Position numbers and translations under genes: made by a program. Of a stretch of 64,000 nucleotides of DNA, positions 1 to 10,702 are shown in pieces. Position 1 is the stretch's first letter. Every line of letters starts with the position of its first letter. The stretch is from Limnephilus marmoratus. Its lineage: Eukaryota; Arthropoda; Insecta; Trichoptera; Limnephilidae. The notes below the pieces were generated by a model. The model was not told the DNA's origin, made no database searches, and saw nothing but the letters and a program-made list of their open reading frames with translations. Location: the NCBI GenBank assembly GCA_917880885.1, contig OU862909.1:32052405-32116404 (forward strand), in the 5' to 3' direction.

Positions 1-6
1 AGTTAA

Positions 7-207
7 TCAACAAACATCTTTATACCCAATATAAAACCTTTAAAGTCTGGTCCAGCAGATCCAAAAAATCCACTTTTTTGTCATCTAAAATTCTTCCTAG
101 TTAGGAACGATGCGCGCCAAGCAGTAAACGAGGCGGCCCGGTTACAAGAGAAAACTTTAAAAGCGTTTGTCTCAAAACTACGTTTTTCAAGTTGGCTGGA
201 ATCGTAG
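7..207 (+). CDS. Short open frame, unknown protein, possible last exon
   Basis: An open frame ends at TAG (205-207). I do not recognise it. The second half reads like real protein, with an Ala/Arg/Lys/Glu-rich amphipathic stretch (NDARQAVNEAARLQEKTLK) ending near FSSWLES. A possible splice acceptor, TTTAAAG, lies near position 36; an in-frame stop at 4-6 means the frame cannot simply run in from the left edge unspliced. Codons in the ARQAVNEAARLQ part are more GC-rich than the surroundings. It could be a host exon or the C-terminus of a transposon protein. No domain can be named. Confidence 0.25.
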   Translation, partial: STNIFIPNIKPLKSGPADPKNPLFCHLKFFLVRNDARQAVNEAARLQEKTLKAFVSKLRFSSWLES

Positions 208-210
208 CTC

Positions 211-959
211 ATCGTATTTTCATTTCATTCAAAGTTTAAATTAAAGAGAATAAAATTTATATTCGAAATTCCAACAAATCTCGACTAATGAAAAATTATT
301 ATTATAGGACAAAATAATTGCAAAATTAAGACCGTTTTTTTCCTCAATTTTCATTTTATGTCCGCCATTTTGGCAATCAACCATTTTTTTTTATTATTTC
401 ATGTTACAAATGATTTCCAAGGACTACAGGATTCCAATCGATTTAGTCAGACCCTCCGCTTGCGGACACTATATCTACATATAAAACTTTCAATTGAGTT
501 TTTTCTTGTTCAAATTACCTTTACAAGTAACAAATGTTTCGTGAAGAAAAATAAATGTTATATTTGAAAAAAAAACTCAGCTGGATCAGACTACCCCCTT
601 AATGAATTTAAAGAGGTTTCTGATTTTGTATACTTTGACGTTTGGATTAGATGTGTTGAAATCGCATGTTACGTAGGTAGATATTACGTAGGTATCTACA
701 GTTTGGAAATTAAGTCTAGAATTTTATTAAATTGGAACTAATTTTTTTCATTAGGTACCATGGCGACACCGAATTACTCGCTTTGTCCATGACGTTTCGT
801 ATGGCTGTTGGCTGTCATCCGATTTACCGTCTTAAAACCGTGTAGAACACGCTGAAGATCGCTCATTTAATAATTATTTTTTTCATTGTTTACCCGTGCA
901 TTATTTGAGTTGAATAAAAATAAACTAACCAATACGTAGTGGTGCAAGAAAAGTTATAT
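211..959. other. No gene seen
   Basis: AT-rich sequence with long T and A runs. The open frame at 358-567 is low-complexity (Leu/Phe-rich) and shows no protein-like pattern. Nothing else is supported. Confidence 0.5.
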
Positions 960-1380
960 ACTGCGTTTTTTGACGCTGCCTAGCTGATTATCGCGCGAAG
1001 AAGCTCCTACGTAATTTGGAAGATGTTTACAAACGAACTACATACAGAAAAGACTGGTACGTAGTATAGTTTTTTAATAAATTTGATTAGTATTACAAGA
1101 TTTATGCCAATTTTCGAGCGATTATAACCATTACAATCTGATTTGAGGTTATGCTTAAAAATCCGAATTTGACACTTCCATTTGATAGTTCATATGCGGC
1201 CACAGGAAAAGGAGAATAACTCAATTAAAATAAATAATAATAGTATGCAACTTCTTTAACTCGTAGAAAAGTTACTTTTTTCTCGTTTACTCTTTCTTTT
1301 TTTCTAAGTGAATATTATCTAGTGTGTTTTTTTAAACTACCTTCTATAACAATAATTTTAATGGTGTTTTTCACACACAG

Positions 1381-1725
1381 GTGAATCTGAATCAACGGTA
1401 AGACGAATCGTCAATGAAGGGAAAAAGGTAGATGGAAAATTTGAAACACCGGGAAAACGGAAAATGGGTATAATAATAATAATATGTAATTACATAAGTG
1501 CTGATGATTGGAAAAATTGTTGCAAACATAATTGAGGTAGAATGTTATGCACGAGGCGGTATTATGTATGATGATATCGATGAACTGCGTTTAGATGAAG
1601 ATGAAGATACCTACGGAAGAAGAAGAATCGCACGAGGACGAAGACAGTAATTAAATGTCGGGTGTTGAATTAATAGACTCAAATTTTTAAGTACCTACGT
1701 TTTTATACCGAAATAAACGCCCACT
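1381..1725 (+). pseudogene. Internally deleted HTH/DDE (IS630-Tc1-type) transposase-like gene
   Basis: A good acceptor (CACACACAG at 1380) opens an exon reading SESTVRRIVNEGKK, the recognition-helix half of a helix-turn-helix, then a FETPGKRK basic linker and a GT donor at 1468. About 30 bp on, a second block reads DDWKNCCKH, IEVECYARGGI and an acidic tail EEEESHEDED before a stop, with AATAAA near 1712. In insect genes of this type the HTH and linker precede a DDE_3 endonuclease, and a xDWxxCxxH / acidic tail follows it. Here the two ends sit almost side by side, so the catalytic domain is missing. At least two frame breaks occur in the tail (near CATAATTGAGG and at the GATACC step). A possible upstream exon with a GTACGT donor lies at about 960-1056. 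The family call rests on remembered motif order, not a search. Confidence 0.45.
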
Positions 1726-1739
1726 TAAAACTTGTTTTG

Positions 1740-2500
1740 TTTTATTTTACTTCTATTAAATTACAGTTTTTTGTGCAAAATTTTTGAAAAATATGCATTT
1801 TGGCCGAAGTGTTTTTTAAAACATACATTCATTGTCTTATGAGCCATCTTGGTGTTGCCATTTAAAACCTAGAAAACGATCGCAGCGCTATCATTTATTT
1901 TCTACACTTAATTGCCAAACTGTACAAGGAAAGAATATTTTTGAAGAATGCAAGATTTCGAGTAAGGTAGACGAGTAGGGACTCGTTATCCTATTCGCTT
2001 CCTATCCGATTCGCAGGATAAATATTTTCATTTTCTTACGCGCGATCGTATCGTATTATATTCTCTCCCTTAAATGAAAAACAAAATAGAGACGTCGCGT
2101 CGCGGCCGTATTAGAATAATCGCTCTTTGTATCGATCGTCTAACCCAGTAGCCCCGATAAACAAACGTCACTTGCACTTGATGCCGAACTCACCCCTGAT
2201 TTGGAATAATTCGCGTGGCTGGCAAATAAGAAAAATGCGCCCCAATATTGATTTTCGCCCCAAGAGCCAAGGGGTTGATTAGCAACCCCTTTGGAATACG
2301 AGGGTGAGTTGGTCTGGCGCCTAGACTTCATTCCACTTTATCTCGACAGACGGACTAACCTACATTTCAAGGCGGTTGATACGTATTTGTTACACGCTAC
2401 ACCTTATTTATACGAACATAAACACTCATATTACCCATATCAATACCTTCGCAATCTCAACATCACAAGTACAAGTTGTGCGCGTTTTGCACGCAGAACA
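1740..2500. other. No gene seen
   Basis: Mixed AT-rich sequence. The overlapping frames at 2140-2515 on both strands show no convincing domain or splice context. Confidence 0.4.
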
Positions 2501-2542
2501 ACGATATACATATAAGATTTAAGATTTTCACGGCCAGAAGCA

Positions 2543-2777
2543 TTTTCATTATATGTTTTTGGGGTGTTGTGCCGTGTTGCGCTACCTCCTTCTTTAGCCA
2601 ACGTTTCGGACATCGTTGCAGTGTCCATCATCAGGGCAGATCCGGCAGATCCGGTAGATCATCTACCGGATCTGCCGGATCTGCCCTGATGATGGACACT
2701 GCAACGATGTCCGAAACGTTGGCTAAAGAAGGAGGTAGCGCAACACGGCACAACACCCCAAAAACATATAATGAAAA
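2543..2777. repeat. Perfect 235-bp palindrome, 117-bp arms, 1-nt centre
   Basis: Left arm 2543-2659 and right arm 2661-2777 are exact reverse complements around a single C at 2660. Each arm contains a CCTTCTTTAGCCAACG segment and the CTGATGA...GAAAC motif described separately. Degenerate relatives lie at 13701-13912 and 33110-33700, so this is a dispersed family. The perfect symmetry implies a recent origin or gene conversion between the arms. Confidence 0.9.
2686..2717 (+). other. Hammerhead-ribozyme-like core in palindrome arm
   Basis: CTGATGA (2686-2692), one T, stem GGACA (2694-2698), loop, TGTCC (2708-2712), then GAAAC (2713-2717). This matches the CUGAUGA / stem II / GAAA layout of a hammerhead, except for the extra U before stem II. 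The cleavage-site strand and stem III are not clearly formed, so self-cleavage is doubtful. The mirror copy is on the minus strand in the left arm. Confidence 0.25.
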
Positions 2778-3096
2778 AAACGATATACATATATATATAT
2801 ATAATATATATACGGGGTGTTAAGAGACGTGGGTACTTGACTTACTTTTACCAGTGATTCATGACATTATTGGGAGTAAAAAATTTAAATGGAATATTGA
2901 TCATCTTTGAATTTTTATATTTCTTTTTGATTATTTTTTTTTCTTCAAAACCAAACATTTTGTATTCTTCTTCCACATGTCGTCACTGGTCACTCAATCG
3001 AGTAACCGATTAAGCCCTCACCCCGCCCCTAATCGACTGTTAACAACAGGTTTTTTGTTTTTGGTAGAAAAAAAAAACATTAAAAAAGTTATTTGG

Positions 3097-3263
3097 TTTT
3101 GAAGAGTTTTACTTTCCGTGTACATTTGTTACTTAAATTTTAATTTTTCTGCTACCAGTTTCGACACTTCCGCGTAATTCACTAGTAAACTTAAACTAGT
3201 TAGTTAGCAGAAAAATTAAAATTTAAGTAACCAATGTACATGGAAAGTAAAACTCTTCAAAAC
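3097..3263. repeat. Foldback repeat, 57-bp arms
   Basis: Left arm 3097-3153 and right arm 3207-3263 are near-perfect inverted copies (starting TTTTGAAGAGTTTTAC). A 53-bp spacer lies between them. There is no coding potential. Confidence 0.8.
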
Positions 3264-3870
3264 AAAATGTCTAGAAATTGTTACATAGAAATACAAAAAA
3301 TTAAAAATGTCACCGGAGACCAAAATTTCATTTACATTTTTTATTGCAAATAATGTCAGGAATCGCTGGATAAAGTAAACCGTGTACGTCCCTTATCACC
3401 CTGTATATGTTTTTAATAGCTCAGTTTTCAACACACCGTCAGGGAAATTCTCGTACCTACGCGAAATTTATGTTCGATGAAGGATTCATAAACATAGCCC
3501 AATGTTTAGGTAAATGGAAGAATTATTACAAAGTTCAATGGCAAACATTTCCAGCGCCTGGGTACTACAAGTAGGTACAAAATAACTAAAGTAAGCGGAC
3601 AGTTGTGTACAATAAATTAAATGTATTTTCCAAGAAATCTTTTTCATCGGTATAAATATAAACATTTTCATTTATAATTTTAGTTAGAGAGATTTCAACA
3701 CCATTTTTCCAAATTTCGATGATAACTTTACGATATTTGTTACTTCAGACTTCACACAAGATTTTCCCCTTGATAGGGATCACCACCGTGATCTACGTAT
3801 ACCTATACTTATTAATTTATAATGTGCTCTGTAGAAGGTAAGCTACATCATATCGGAGATCGGAAACTAT

Positions 3871-4112
3871 TTTTGAAGTGAAACTTCTATAGCACCGCTG
3901 TGATTTGGATTTCGGATGAAACGGAAATGACGATTACTGCACTTGCGACGCATCAACTGCACTCATCGGCCACATTGATAATGATATCACTTTTAAAGGC
4001 TCCTATCCTAATTACGCGAAATCTGCGCTCATTGGTCGCTTTGATTATGACCTCACATTTCAAGTATTGTTTGAGGTTGTTTTGGTAAAGTTTCGCTTCT
4101 ACCGCGTGTAAA
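3871..4112 (-). mobile_element. MITE family E copy
   Basis: Bounded by TTTTGAAGTGAAACTTCTAT on the left and AGTTTCGCTTCTACCGCGTG on the right. Related copies with the same ends are at 18946, 24026 and 61558. Length is about 240 bp, non-coding. Confidence 0.6.
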
Positions 4113-4140
4113 CAGCACTCGATTTTTTTTTATTATTGTA

Positions 4141-4742
4141 AAAGCTGGTTCCCGGCATGCGTTGCAATGCCATATTCAAAGAAATAAATTGTTTCTCCCT
4201 GCATGTCCTTTCCCGTGCGTCCCCGTTCCCCTCCCGCGTTCCCCTTCCACCTTCCCCGCCTACCCTCTCCCCTCTCCCGCTCCCCCGTCCCCTCAACCCC
4301 CTCCCGCGTTCCATATATTCAGTCCCAGTACATTCATTTTTTAAATTCAAATTTTAATTTTTCATATATTACAAATATTATTTCATATATTACAAATATT
4401 ATAAGAACAATCAATCTAATTTGGTACCTAACATAGGTACCTATTTAAAATATCTATAATTTAAAAATCCAAAGACAATTCTTTTGTTACAAAAAAAACA
4501 GCTGCCTGTTAAATTCACATTCATCAAACGCGCTAAGTGTCAAACGTGCGAAGTTAAAATAGTCGTTAAGTTTTCTGAAATTATCCAATTTTCTGCGCAA
4601 TTTTCTTAATTTTTCTTTCCGTTAGAACCTTCTACAAGGTATTAGAAAACTTTTTAAAAAAAGATGGATGAAATAGGTAAAGTCGTTCTGAAGTTATGGC
4701 GTGACTAAAGGAAACAGGGATTCATTTTAATATATATTTAGA
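4141..4742 (-). mobile_element. Non-autonomous Helitron-like element
   Basis: On the minus strand it starts TCTAAATATATATTAAAATG and ends in GCATGCCGGGAACCAGCT. It is homologous along its length to the better preserved copy at 57975-58572, which ends in CTAG. Here the terminal CTAG is degraded. The middle is a C/T-rich tract (about 4220-4310) that creates spurious proline-rich open frames. Confidence 0.65.
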
Positions 4743-5027
4743 TAAAGATAACAATGGGAATTTATACCCACTACTGCAAGTAGCTGTAAGTAGGAGATTA
4801 ATTCCACAGAAAAGAATATTACAGCAATAAATGAAATAATTATAAACGCATTAGCATAGCAATATAACAACATACCTACAAACGTAGTGATAGACACAAG
4901 TTGAATATAATTCAGAAACAGTATTGTTATGGGGAAAAATACTGTATAATAGGAAAATAATTATTTAAATATCAGTAGACAGTTGAGAATGCAATACAAT
5001 ATTAAGTACATGGTGAGAGCAAAAAAT

Positions 5028-6211
5028 TTTTTTTTTTTACATTAACTCCACACAGGAGGCCCTGAGGAAAATAATTTCCCTCAGGGCCTATGTCATCTGG
5101 GATGCTGTGTGGAGGGTCTTTTTGAGGAGAGGAAGGAATGAACATTGGTCTTGAAGAGACCCATGTTGTAGGAAGGAGGAAACACAGAGGCCGGCAAATC
5201 ATTCCACAGCCGAGCTGTTGAACACAAGAACGAGTCGAAGAAACGACCCGTTCTCATGTGACAAATGTCAACCGTGTACAAATGTTGGGCACGCATTTGG
5301 CGTATTTCCCGACTATGCACCGGTGCCGAAGGGATCAATCATGCTAGTTCCTCGGAGCAACTTCCATTGTAATACCGGTAGAACAAGGATAGCACTCCCA
5401 CCCGACGCCTGTGCTCTAAAGATTGCAATCCGTCTGTTAAGATGGGAGAATCTATCAAACGGACCACCCTTTTGCACAGAATGGAGGGTATTTTTCAGGT
5501 ATTTTGGAGCTCCAGACCAGAGGTAGCTGCCAAGTTCAACCGTGGGGCGCACTTGTGATTTGTACAGGGTTTGCAGTTGTGTACTATTAAAGTATCTGCG
5601 GGCCCTGTACAGTACGCTCAGTCTTTGGGAGGTTCGATGGAGCCCCCATACCTGAGCTGGTCACTTAGGGTTACACCAAGCATTTCAATGGAGGGCCTAT
5701 TCGGAAGATTGCTTCCGTTGAAAGAGACTAGATTTTCATTTCGATCCCTTTTAGACGTAATCAGACAAGATTGAGTCTTTGAAACATTAAATTCAACGAG
5801 ATTATTTTTACCCCAAGAGAAAACACTCTCGAGGTAACCGTCCATTCTTTGCTTCAAAGCCCTACGAGCTGTTGGAGTTTGTGAGCCCTTTGGGGGCTTG
5901 TCAAACAAAAAGCTATCATGAACTGTACTGTCATCCGCGTAACAATGAATTGGTGCACATGACAAAAGGTCGTTGATGTGCAACAAAAACAAAGTCGGAG
6001 ACAGAACCGATCCCTGCGGGACGCCAGCATTTATCGAGTGTGAGGAAGAGGTGAAACCATCGGCTACCGTCTGAATCGATCTCTCCCTCAAGAAGTCGGC
6101 AATCCACGTACACAAGGATGCGGGAAGTCCGTAAGAAGGCAGTTTGTTGACAAGTCCTCGGTGCCAAACCCGGTCAAAGGCCTTGGAAATGTCCAGTGCA
6201 ACCGTTTGGGT
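5028..6211 (-). pseudogene. 5'-truncated LINE: reverse transcriptase C-half and 3' UTR (CR1/Jockey-like)
   Basis: Reading minus from 6211, the frame gives ALDISKAFDRVWHRGL (RT motif A), then GVPQGSVLSPTLFLLHINDL (motif B) and CYADDSTVH (catalytic YADD), with the frame open to about 5618. In other frames the relic continues with a C-terminal block ending in LWNDLPASVFPPSYN (5093-5338 region). The endonuclease and the first half of the RT are absent, typical of 5' truncation during target-primed reverse transcription. Frameshifts separate the RT from the C-terminus, so it is dead. The 3' UTR (5028-5160) carries the GGCCCTGAGG/CCTCAGGGCC stem-loop and ends in TTAATGTAAAAA (minus sense), the same tail found on the SINE2 copies. 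Confidence 0.85.
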
Positions 6212-6214
6212 CTA

Positions 6215-7190
6215 ACTATAAATACTAGATATAGCTATGTACACACGCAGATATCATACAATCAGGGAGACTATTGTATGTATTTAAATAATAACATAAG
6301 TATAATTAACACATTGATTTTTTTGTTATAATTAACACATGAAAAATCAACAAAAGAATAAAAATCAAAATTTCAAACATGAATTTTTAAATATTTTTTT
6401 AATTAAAAAAAGAGTCACCCTGAGGATCGAACTTTGGTCAACTTGCTTGGAAGGCAAATATGTGGACCTTATTTGCACCACCAACTATTCTAACGAACGG
6501 GGGCATACTCGGTAAAAACGAAGGCAGATAGCATTTTAAATTCAAGGCAATTTCAATAGTTTATTGTGCTATTCCCTGTTTTGCCGTACACAGAGACTAG
6601 CGGACCATTCAATCAATTATTCAATTTCAAACTAGTAATTGACTCAAACGGAGAGCTTTATTGTAAAGCGCGTGGAATAAAAGATTTCCAAACGAAAATT
6701 TACATCTAAATTAGTTGGCGGTTTTACCTATACAATCTATACGTTCCGATACAATGGCAGGTATTTCGAATCATCCAGTAATTTGATACACGTACGCAAC
6801 GTGTGTACATACCTGTGTGTGTGTATCCAAGCATGACTCTGTGGATGTTACGTTTTGACCGGATATATTAAAATTTTAGTTGCCTTATTTTTTTTATCAA
6901 AACCTAAATTATTTAAGATAAGTTTAGTTTCCTTGAGTGTGTCCTATCTTGTCGTCTTTGCTTTTCTTTGCCATCTGGACAAAGCATCGTAGATGTCTGA
7001 TTATATAGATACATTCTACCTCTTTTGATTTTTTTTTTTTAGTCGCTAGCTAGTAATTTTTTGGTTGTCTCTTTCGGTCATCGGTCATCGTCCCTTCTTG
7101 TACATCTTGGTCAACCCAACCCTGCAACATCTTAGTTATATTTTCTGTCACATTTTGAACCTAAGCTTGCTTATCCTCTCAGTTGCAATA
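6215..7190. other. No gene seen
   Basis: AT-rich intergenic sequence with a short CA/TG run near 6805 and T-rich tracts near 7020. Nothing else is supported. Confidence 0.4.
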
Positions 7191-7545
7191 TTTTTTTAGC
7201 ATTAACTCCACAGTAGGCTTGAGGAATATAATTTCACTCAGGGCCTGTCTTCTTGAGGATACTGTGTGGAGGGTCTTTTTGAGGCGAAGAAGGAGTGAAC
7301 AAGGGTCATGAACAATTAGCTGTATTTCCTCCATGTTGTGAGATGGAGGAAATACAGCTAATTGTTTCATAGCTGAACTGTTGAACTAAAGAACGAATCG
7401 TATAATGTGAAATTTTTCAACCGTAGATATACAAATTTTGATTGGCATTCCCACCTGATGCGTGTGCTCTAAAGATTGTAATCCATTTGTCAAGATAGGG
7501 GAATCATCCGTTTGTGCACAGAGTCAAGGGTTGCTAATTGATCTG
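7191..7545 (-). mobile_element. Second copy of the 5.0-kb LINE, 3' end only
   Basis: The sequence matches 5028-5480 with many substitutions: the shared tail stem-loop, the GTGTGGAGGGTCTTTTTGAG block, and GCTCTAAAGATTG further in. It is strongly 5' truncated. It contains a perfect hairpin (7316-7367) that the 5.0-kb copy lacks. Confidence 0.75.
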
Positions 7546-8290
7546 ATGGTTGCCAAAATCTGTTTCTCTGAGGAAGTTGCATTACATTTTGTAATCGGTA
7601 TTTTTAGCGTAGTGAGAATGCATTCGTCGAATACGTAACACATCTATCTGTACCAGTTTATTTACATGTCCATAATGAAAAAAAAAATCGAAATTAATTA
7701 TTCTTTCATCTTCAGTATTTTCAAATTATCAAACAATCGTAAAAATCCTCCAAAAACATCGCATTAAAAATGTATTACCATTCAGTTGGTACCTATTAAT
7801 CATTCCTCAAAATAATATTACATTCTGCAAGTGAATGAGAAGCTTTGATGTCTAAAGACTCGATGATCAGACTCGACAGTTCTACGTAATATCAATCTTT
7901 ACGCAACTTCTCCGAATCAAACAATTCCGTAAACAAATAGAACGGGAGATTCTTTTTATAGTGACGTCAGCCTTGATTTGTTTAATTGGAAAATTCGTTC
8001 ATCAAGTGTTTACTCTGAATTTTCCAGTCTGTTGCTGAACGCCATGGTCCAATAACTCTGTTATGTTTACGGAAGCTGAAACAGTTCCACTTTACGGAAA
8101 AGCGTTAGTTTGGTGAGTAATCTGTCAATTAAGGAAAACATTTCAAATAAAACAAGCGTAAAATTTAGATTGCCGTAAACACGTGCTTAATGAACCTTAT
8201 TTAAATACAATTATATATTTTTGGAAAGTGACATATTTATTATTTAGCTGAAGTGAGTCCTGCAAAAAGTATTTTTGCCACCATTATGGG
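7546..8290. other. No gene seen
   Basis: AT-rich sequence without a supportable open frame or recognised repeat. Confidence 0.4.
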
Positions 8291-8299
8291 ACTCTCGAA

Positions 8300-8530
8300 A
8301 TAACGATTTGTGTAATTACTAATATAATTCTATTTTTCTTAACTGTCCATTCTACAGAAGGAACCAGAGGAGCGATTTTGTATCTTTTGTGGATACGGGA
8401 AAAATCCCACACAGAATCGACCGTCAAATTTGTGTGATTTTCTATGACTTTCAGTTGCTTTTTCAACAGGTGTCGTGGGCCGATGACAGCTGCCGCTAAT
8501 TTTAACTAATTTAAAACCGAAATACACTAG
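8300..8530 (+). repeat. Dispersed repeat family D, copy 1
   Basis: Contains TGTGGATACGGGAAAAATCC and CTTTCAGTTGCTTTTTCAAC. Copies recur at 9372-9600 (minus), 10506-10660 (plus) and 13232-13336 (minus), so this 5-kb region holds four. No domain is visible; it may be a SINE, a MITE or a LINE 5' region. Confidence 0.6.
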
Positions 8531-8759
8531 TGTAAAACACACAGATTATGGAAATTGAACTTCATTTCAATAATTTCTACAAGAAATAATTATTTTCTTG
8601 CACAAAATAGGTTCTTAGTTTGGGCAAACTGAGTTATTCATGCGTATTTAGATTGACGAAACTTCGCAAATTTCAAATCCAAGGTATACAACTTTAAAAG
8701 GTAAATTAAAGTAACTCGACTTAAACATGTTTTTCTATGCCCAAAACTAAATACGTCTT

Positions 8760-9245
8760 TTGCACAGCATCATTATACTTACCAGGGAAGAACTTTTTTC
8801 AATCGTCTACCAGAAGAAATCAGAAGCATTAATGATAAAACCCGAATACTGCTCTCTGTCAAGAGACATTTTAAAAATATTCTTAAGAAAAAAACTACTG
8901 TCAATTAATCTTACAAATATCCTTAGTTTTCCATAACATTCTTTCTTTTTGTAAAAATACACCAATTAATAATAATAATAATACTACACTACAATAATAA
9001 TACACCAAAATACACAAAAATACACCAAAAATACACCATTATCAAATAAATACTGCAGCTCACATATATTTATGTACAATTAATTATTTAAGTACTAACT
9101 TATAACTAATAACTAATAGCATTTATGTACACTCCCCTTCCATACACAAGCAAATGCTTTTAATGGAAGAGTAGTAAAAAAAAACCTGTAATAAAAAATA
9201 TTTTGTTGTAAAATTGTAATTATAATAAATGTTTCAATAAATAAT
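8760..9245 (+). mobile_element. LINE 3' end with C-terminal RT fragment
   Basis: From 8768 to 8908 the frame reads HHYTYQGRTFFNRLPEEIRS, then INDKTRILLSVKRHFKNILK, then a stop. The FFNRLPxEI...VKRHxKxxL pattern is the usual C-terminus of CR1/Jockey-type LINE polyproteins. A 3' UTR rich in AATAATAAT and ACACCAAAAA follows, ending in A-rich sequence near 9245. The rest of the element is missing, as expected for a 5'-truncated insertion. Confidence 0.6.
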
Positions 9246-9282
9246 AAAAAAAAATAAAAAATTAATAATCATGTTCTTTTTT

Positions 9283-9345
9283 TACATTAACTCCACACAG
9301 GAGGCCCTGAGGAAAATGATTTCGCTGTGGGGAAATGTGGGTATA
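9283..9345 (-). mobile_element. LINE1/SINE2 tail fragment
   Basis: TTTTTTTACATTAACTCCAC followed by GGAGGCCCTGAGGAAAATGA is the conserved tail. Nothing of the body remains. Confidence 0.6.
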
Positions 9346-9371
9346 TGTCATACTTACTTACAGAATTTCAT

Positions 9372-9600
9372 GTTTAAACTAGTTAAAATTGGCGGCAGCT
9401 GTCAATGGGTCCACGACACCCATTGAAAAAGCAATTGAAATTCTTAGAAAATCACACGAATTTGAAAGCCGCTTCCGTATGGGATCTTTCCCGTATCTAC
9501 TAAAGATACAGAATCGCTCCTCTGGTTCCTACCATAGAATGAACAGTTAAGAAAAACAGAATTATAGTAATTACACAAATCGTAATTACACAAATCGCTC
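9372..9600 (-). repeat. Dispersed repeat family D, copy 2
   Basis: Reverse-complement copy of 8300-8530 (GGCAGCTGTCA, CATTGAAAAAGCAATTGAAA, GGATCTTTCCCGTATCTAC). No coding potential. Confidence 0.6.
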
Positions 9601-9689
9601 CTTAGGTAGGTTAAAATGATTTTTTTTTCAATGTTTAAAAATTCCACCATATAAGAGGGGACGATCAAGACGGTGACAAGACAACTCAT

Positions 9690-9856
9690 AATGAAACCAA
9701 CTCAGAAGCACCTGAGAAAGGTCATTAAGAGTGATGATAAAAAATATTAAAAAATGGGTATATAGATTAAGTTAGGTTAGGGTTACCGGCTATTTTAAAA
9801 TTATTTTTTCATAGCTTTTAATGACCTTTCTGAGATGTTTCTGAGTTGGTTTCATT
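9690..9856. mobile_element. MITE family F, copy 1 (TTAGG-like core)
   Basis: Inverted arms AATGAAACCAACTCAG ... CTGAGTTGGTTTCATT enclose GTTAGGTTAGGGTTA. Copies with the same design are at 21582-21761 and 37731-37897. Confidence 0.65.
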
Positions 9857-10505
9857 CTGAGTTGGCATGGAACCGATCAAGACATCTCCTGGCTGCAAAA
9901 GGGCTAACTTCGGGGCGGTCGTGCATATCTGTTCCCCAGATTAAAAGAAGAAAAACATACATTATAATAAATTAAATGCAATCTGATTAACCAGGTACTT
10001 TTTGCCTCATAAAATACACTACTTGTAGCCTTGTAGGTGCGAATGTTAGGTACAGTAGGGACAGAGGATTCTAGTGACGTGTGGTGACACAAAAACTAAA
10101 AGTACCATTACTTTGAATAGGTATGTACTACTTCATACCGGTCTCACAAAAATAATTTGGCACAACTCAGAAAAAATTGGCACAAAAATAGTAAATACCA
10201 AGATATTAATACACCAGGAATATGATGACAATATACTCGTAGATATAGTTACATTTGTCCCCAATAACATGTTAACGAAACAACCGTGGTAAAAATAAAG
10301 CGTGGCACAAATGGCTAATGTAAAAATACAAAGAAATTCCTCCTCTCATTCTACTTTATTGTCTCTGGAAATACAGCATGACATCGATACATTGTTTCCA
10401 TAATATATTATCACGGACCCCTTTGATTTGTTCTATCACTCTTCTATTGTTATTTCCCGATGTTCTCTATTTGTCCCTTCAAAGCCCGAAATTTTCATCA
10501 GCGAC

Positions 10506-10660
10506 TCCGTGTCTTTTGTAGATACGGGAAATATCCCGTATACCTACCTACGGAATCGGCTGTCAAATTTATGCGATTTTCTATGAGTTCTATGACTTTC
10601 AGTTGCTTTTTCTATGTGAGGTGAGCTGATGTCAAACATCAGCTGTCGCTTTTTTTGTTT
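10506..10660 (+). repeat. Dispersed repeat family D, copy 3
   Basis: Contains GTCTTTTGTAGATACGGGAA and CTTTCAGTTGCTTTTTCTAT. It lies directly upstream of the ORF1-like gene at 10703, which raises the possibility that family D is that element's 5' end. Confidence 0.55.
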
Positions 10661-10702
10661 AGAGCGTTTAAAATAATAAAATATTTTTATTAAATAATAA
10701 TA

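Larger units (their letters stand above)
2501..2794. mobile_element. Foldback element flanked by a 14-bp direct repeat
   Basis: The palindrome at 2543-2777 sits inside a slightly larger unit. ACGATATACATATA occurs on its left (2501-2514) and again on its right (about 2780-2793), as expected of a target-site duplication. The left flank also carries GATTTTCACGGCCA, which precedes the related palindrome at 13.7 kb too, so that segment belongs to the element. The class of element is not clear. Confidence 0.5.

Noticed and set aside
4157..4436. Overlapping proline-rich open frames on both strands
   Set aside because: They come from the C/T-rich tract of the Helitron; the same tract at 58395-58500 gives similar false frames.
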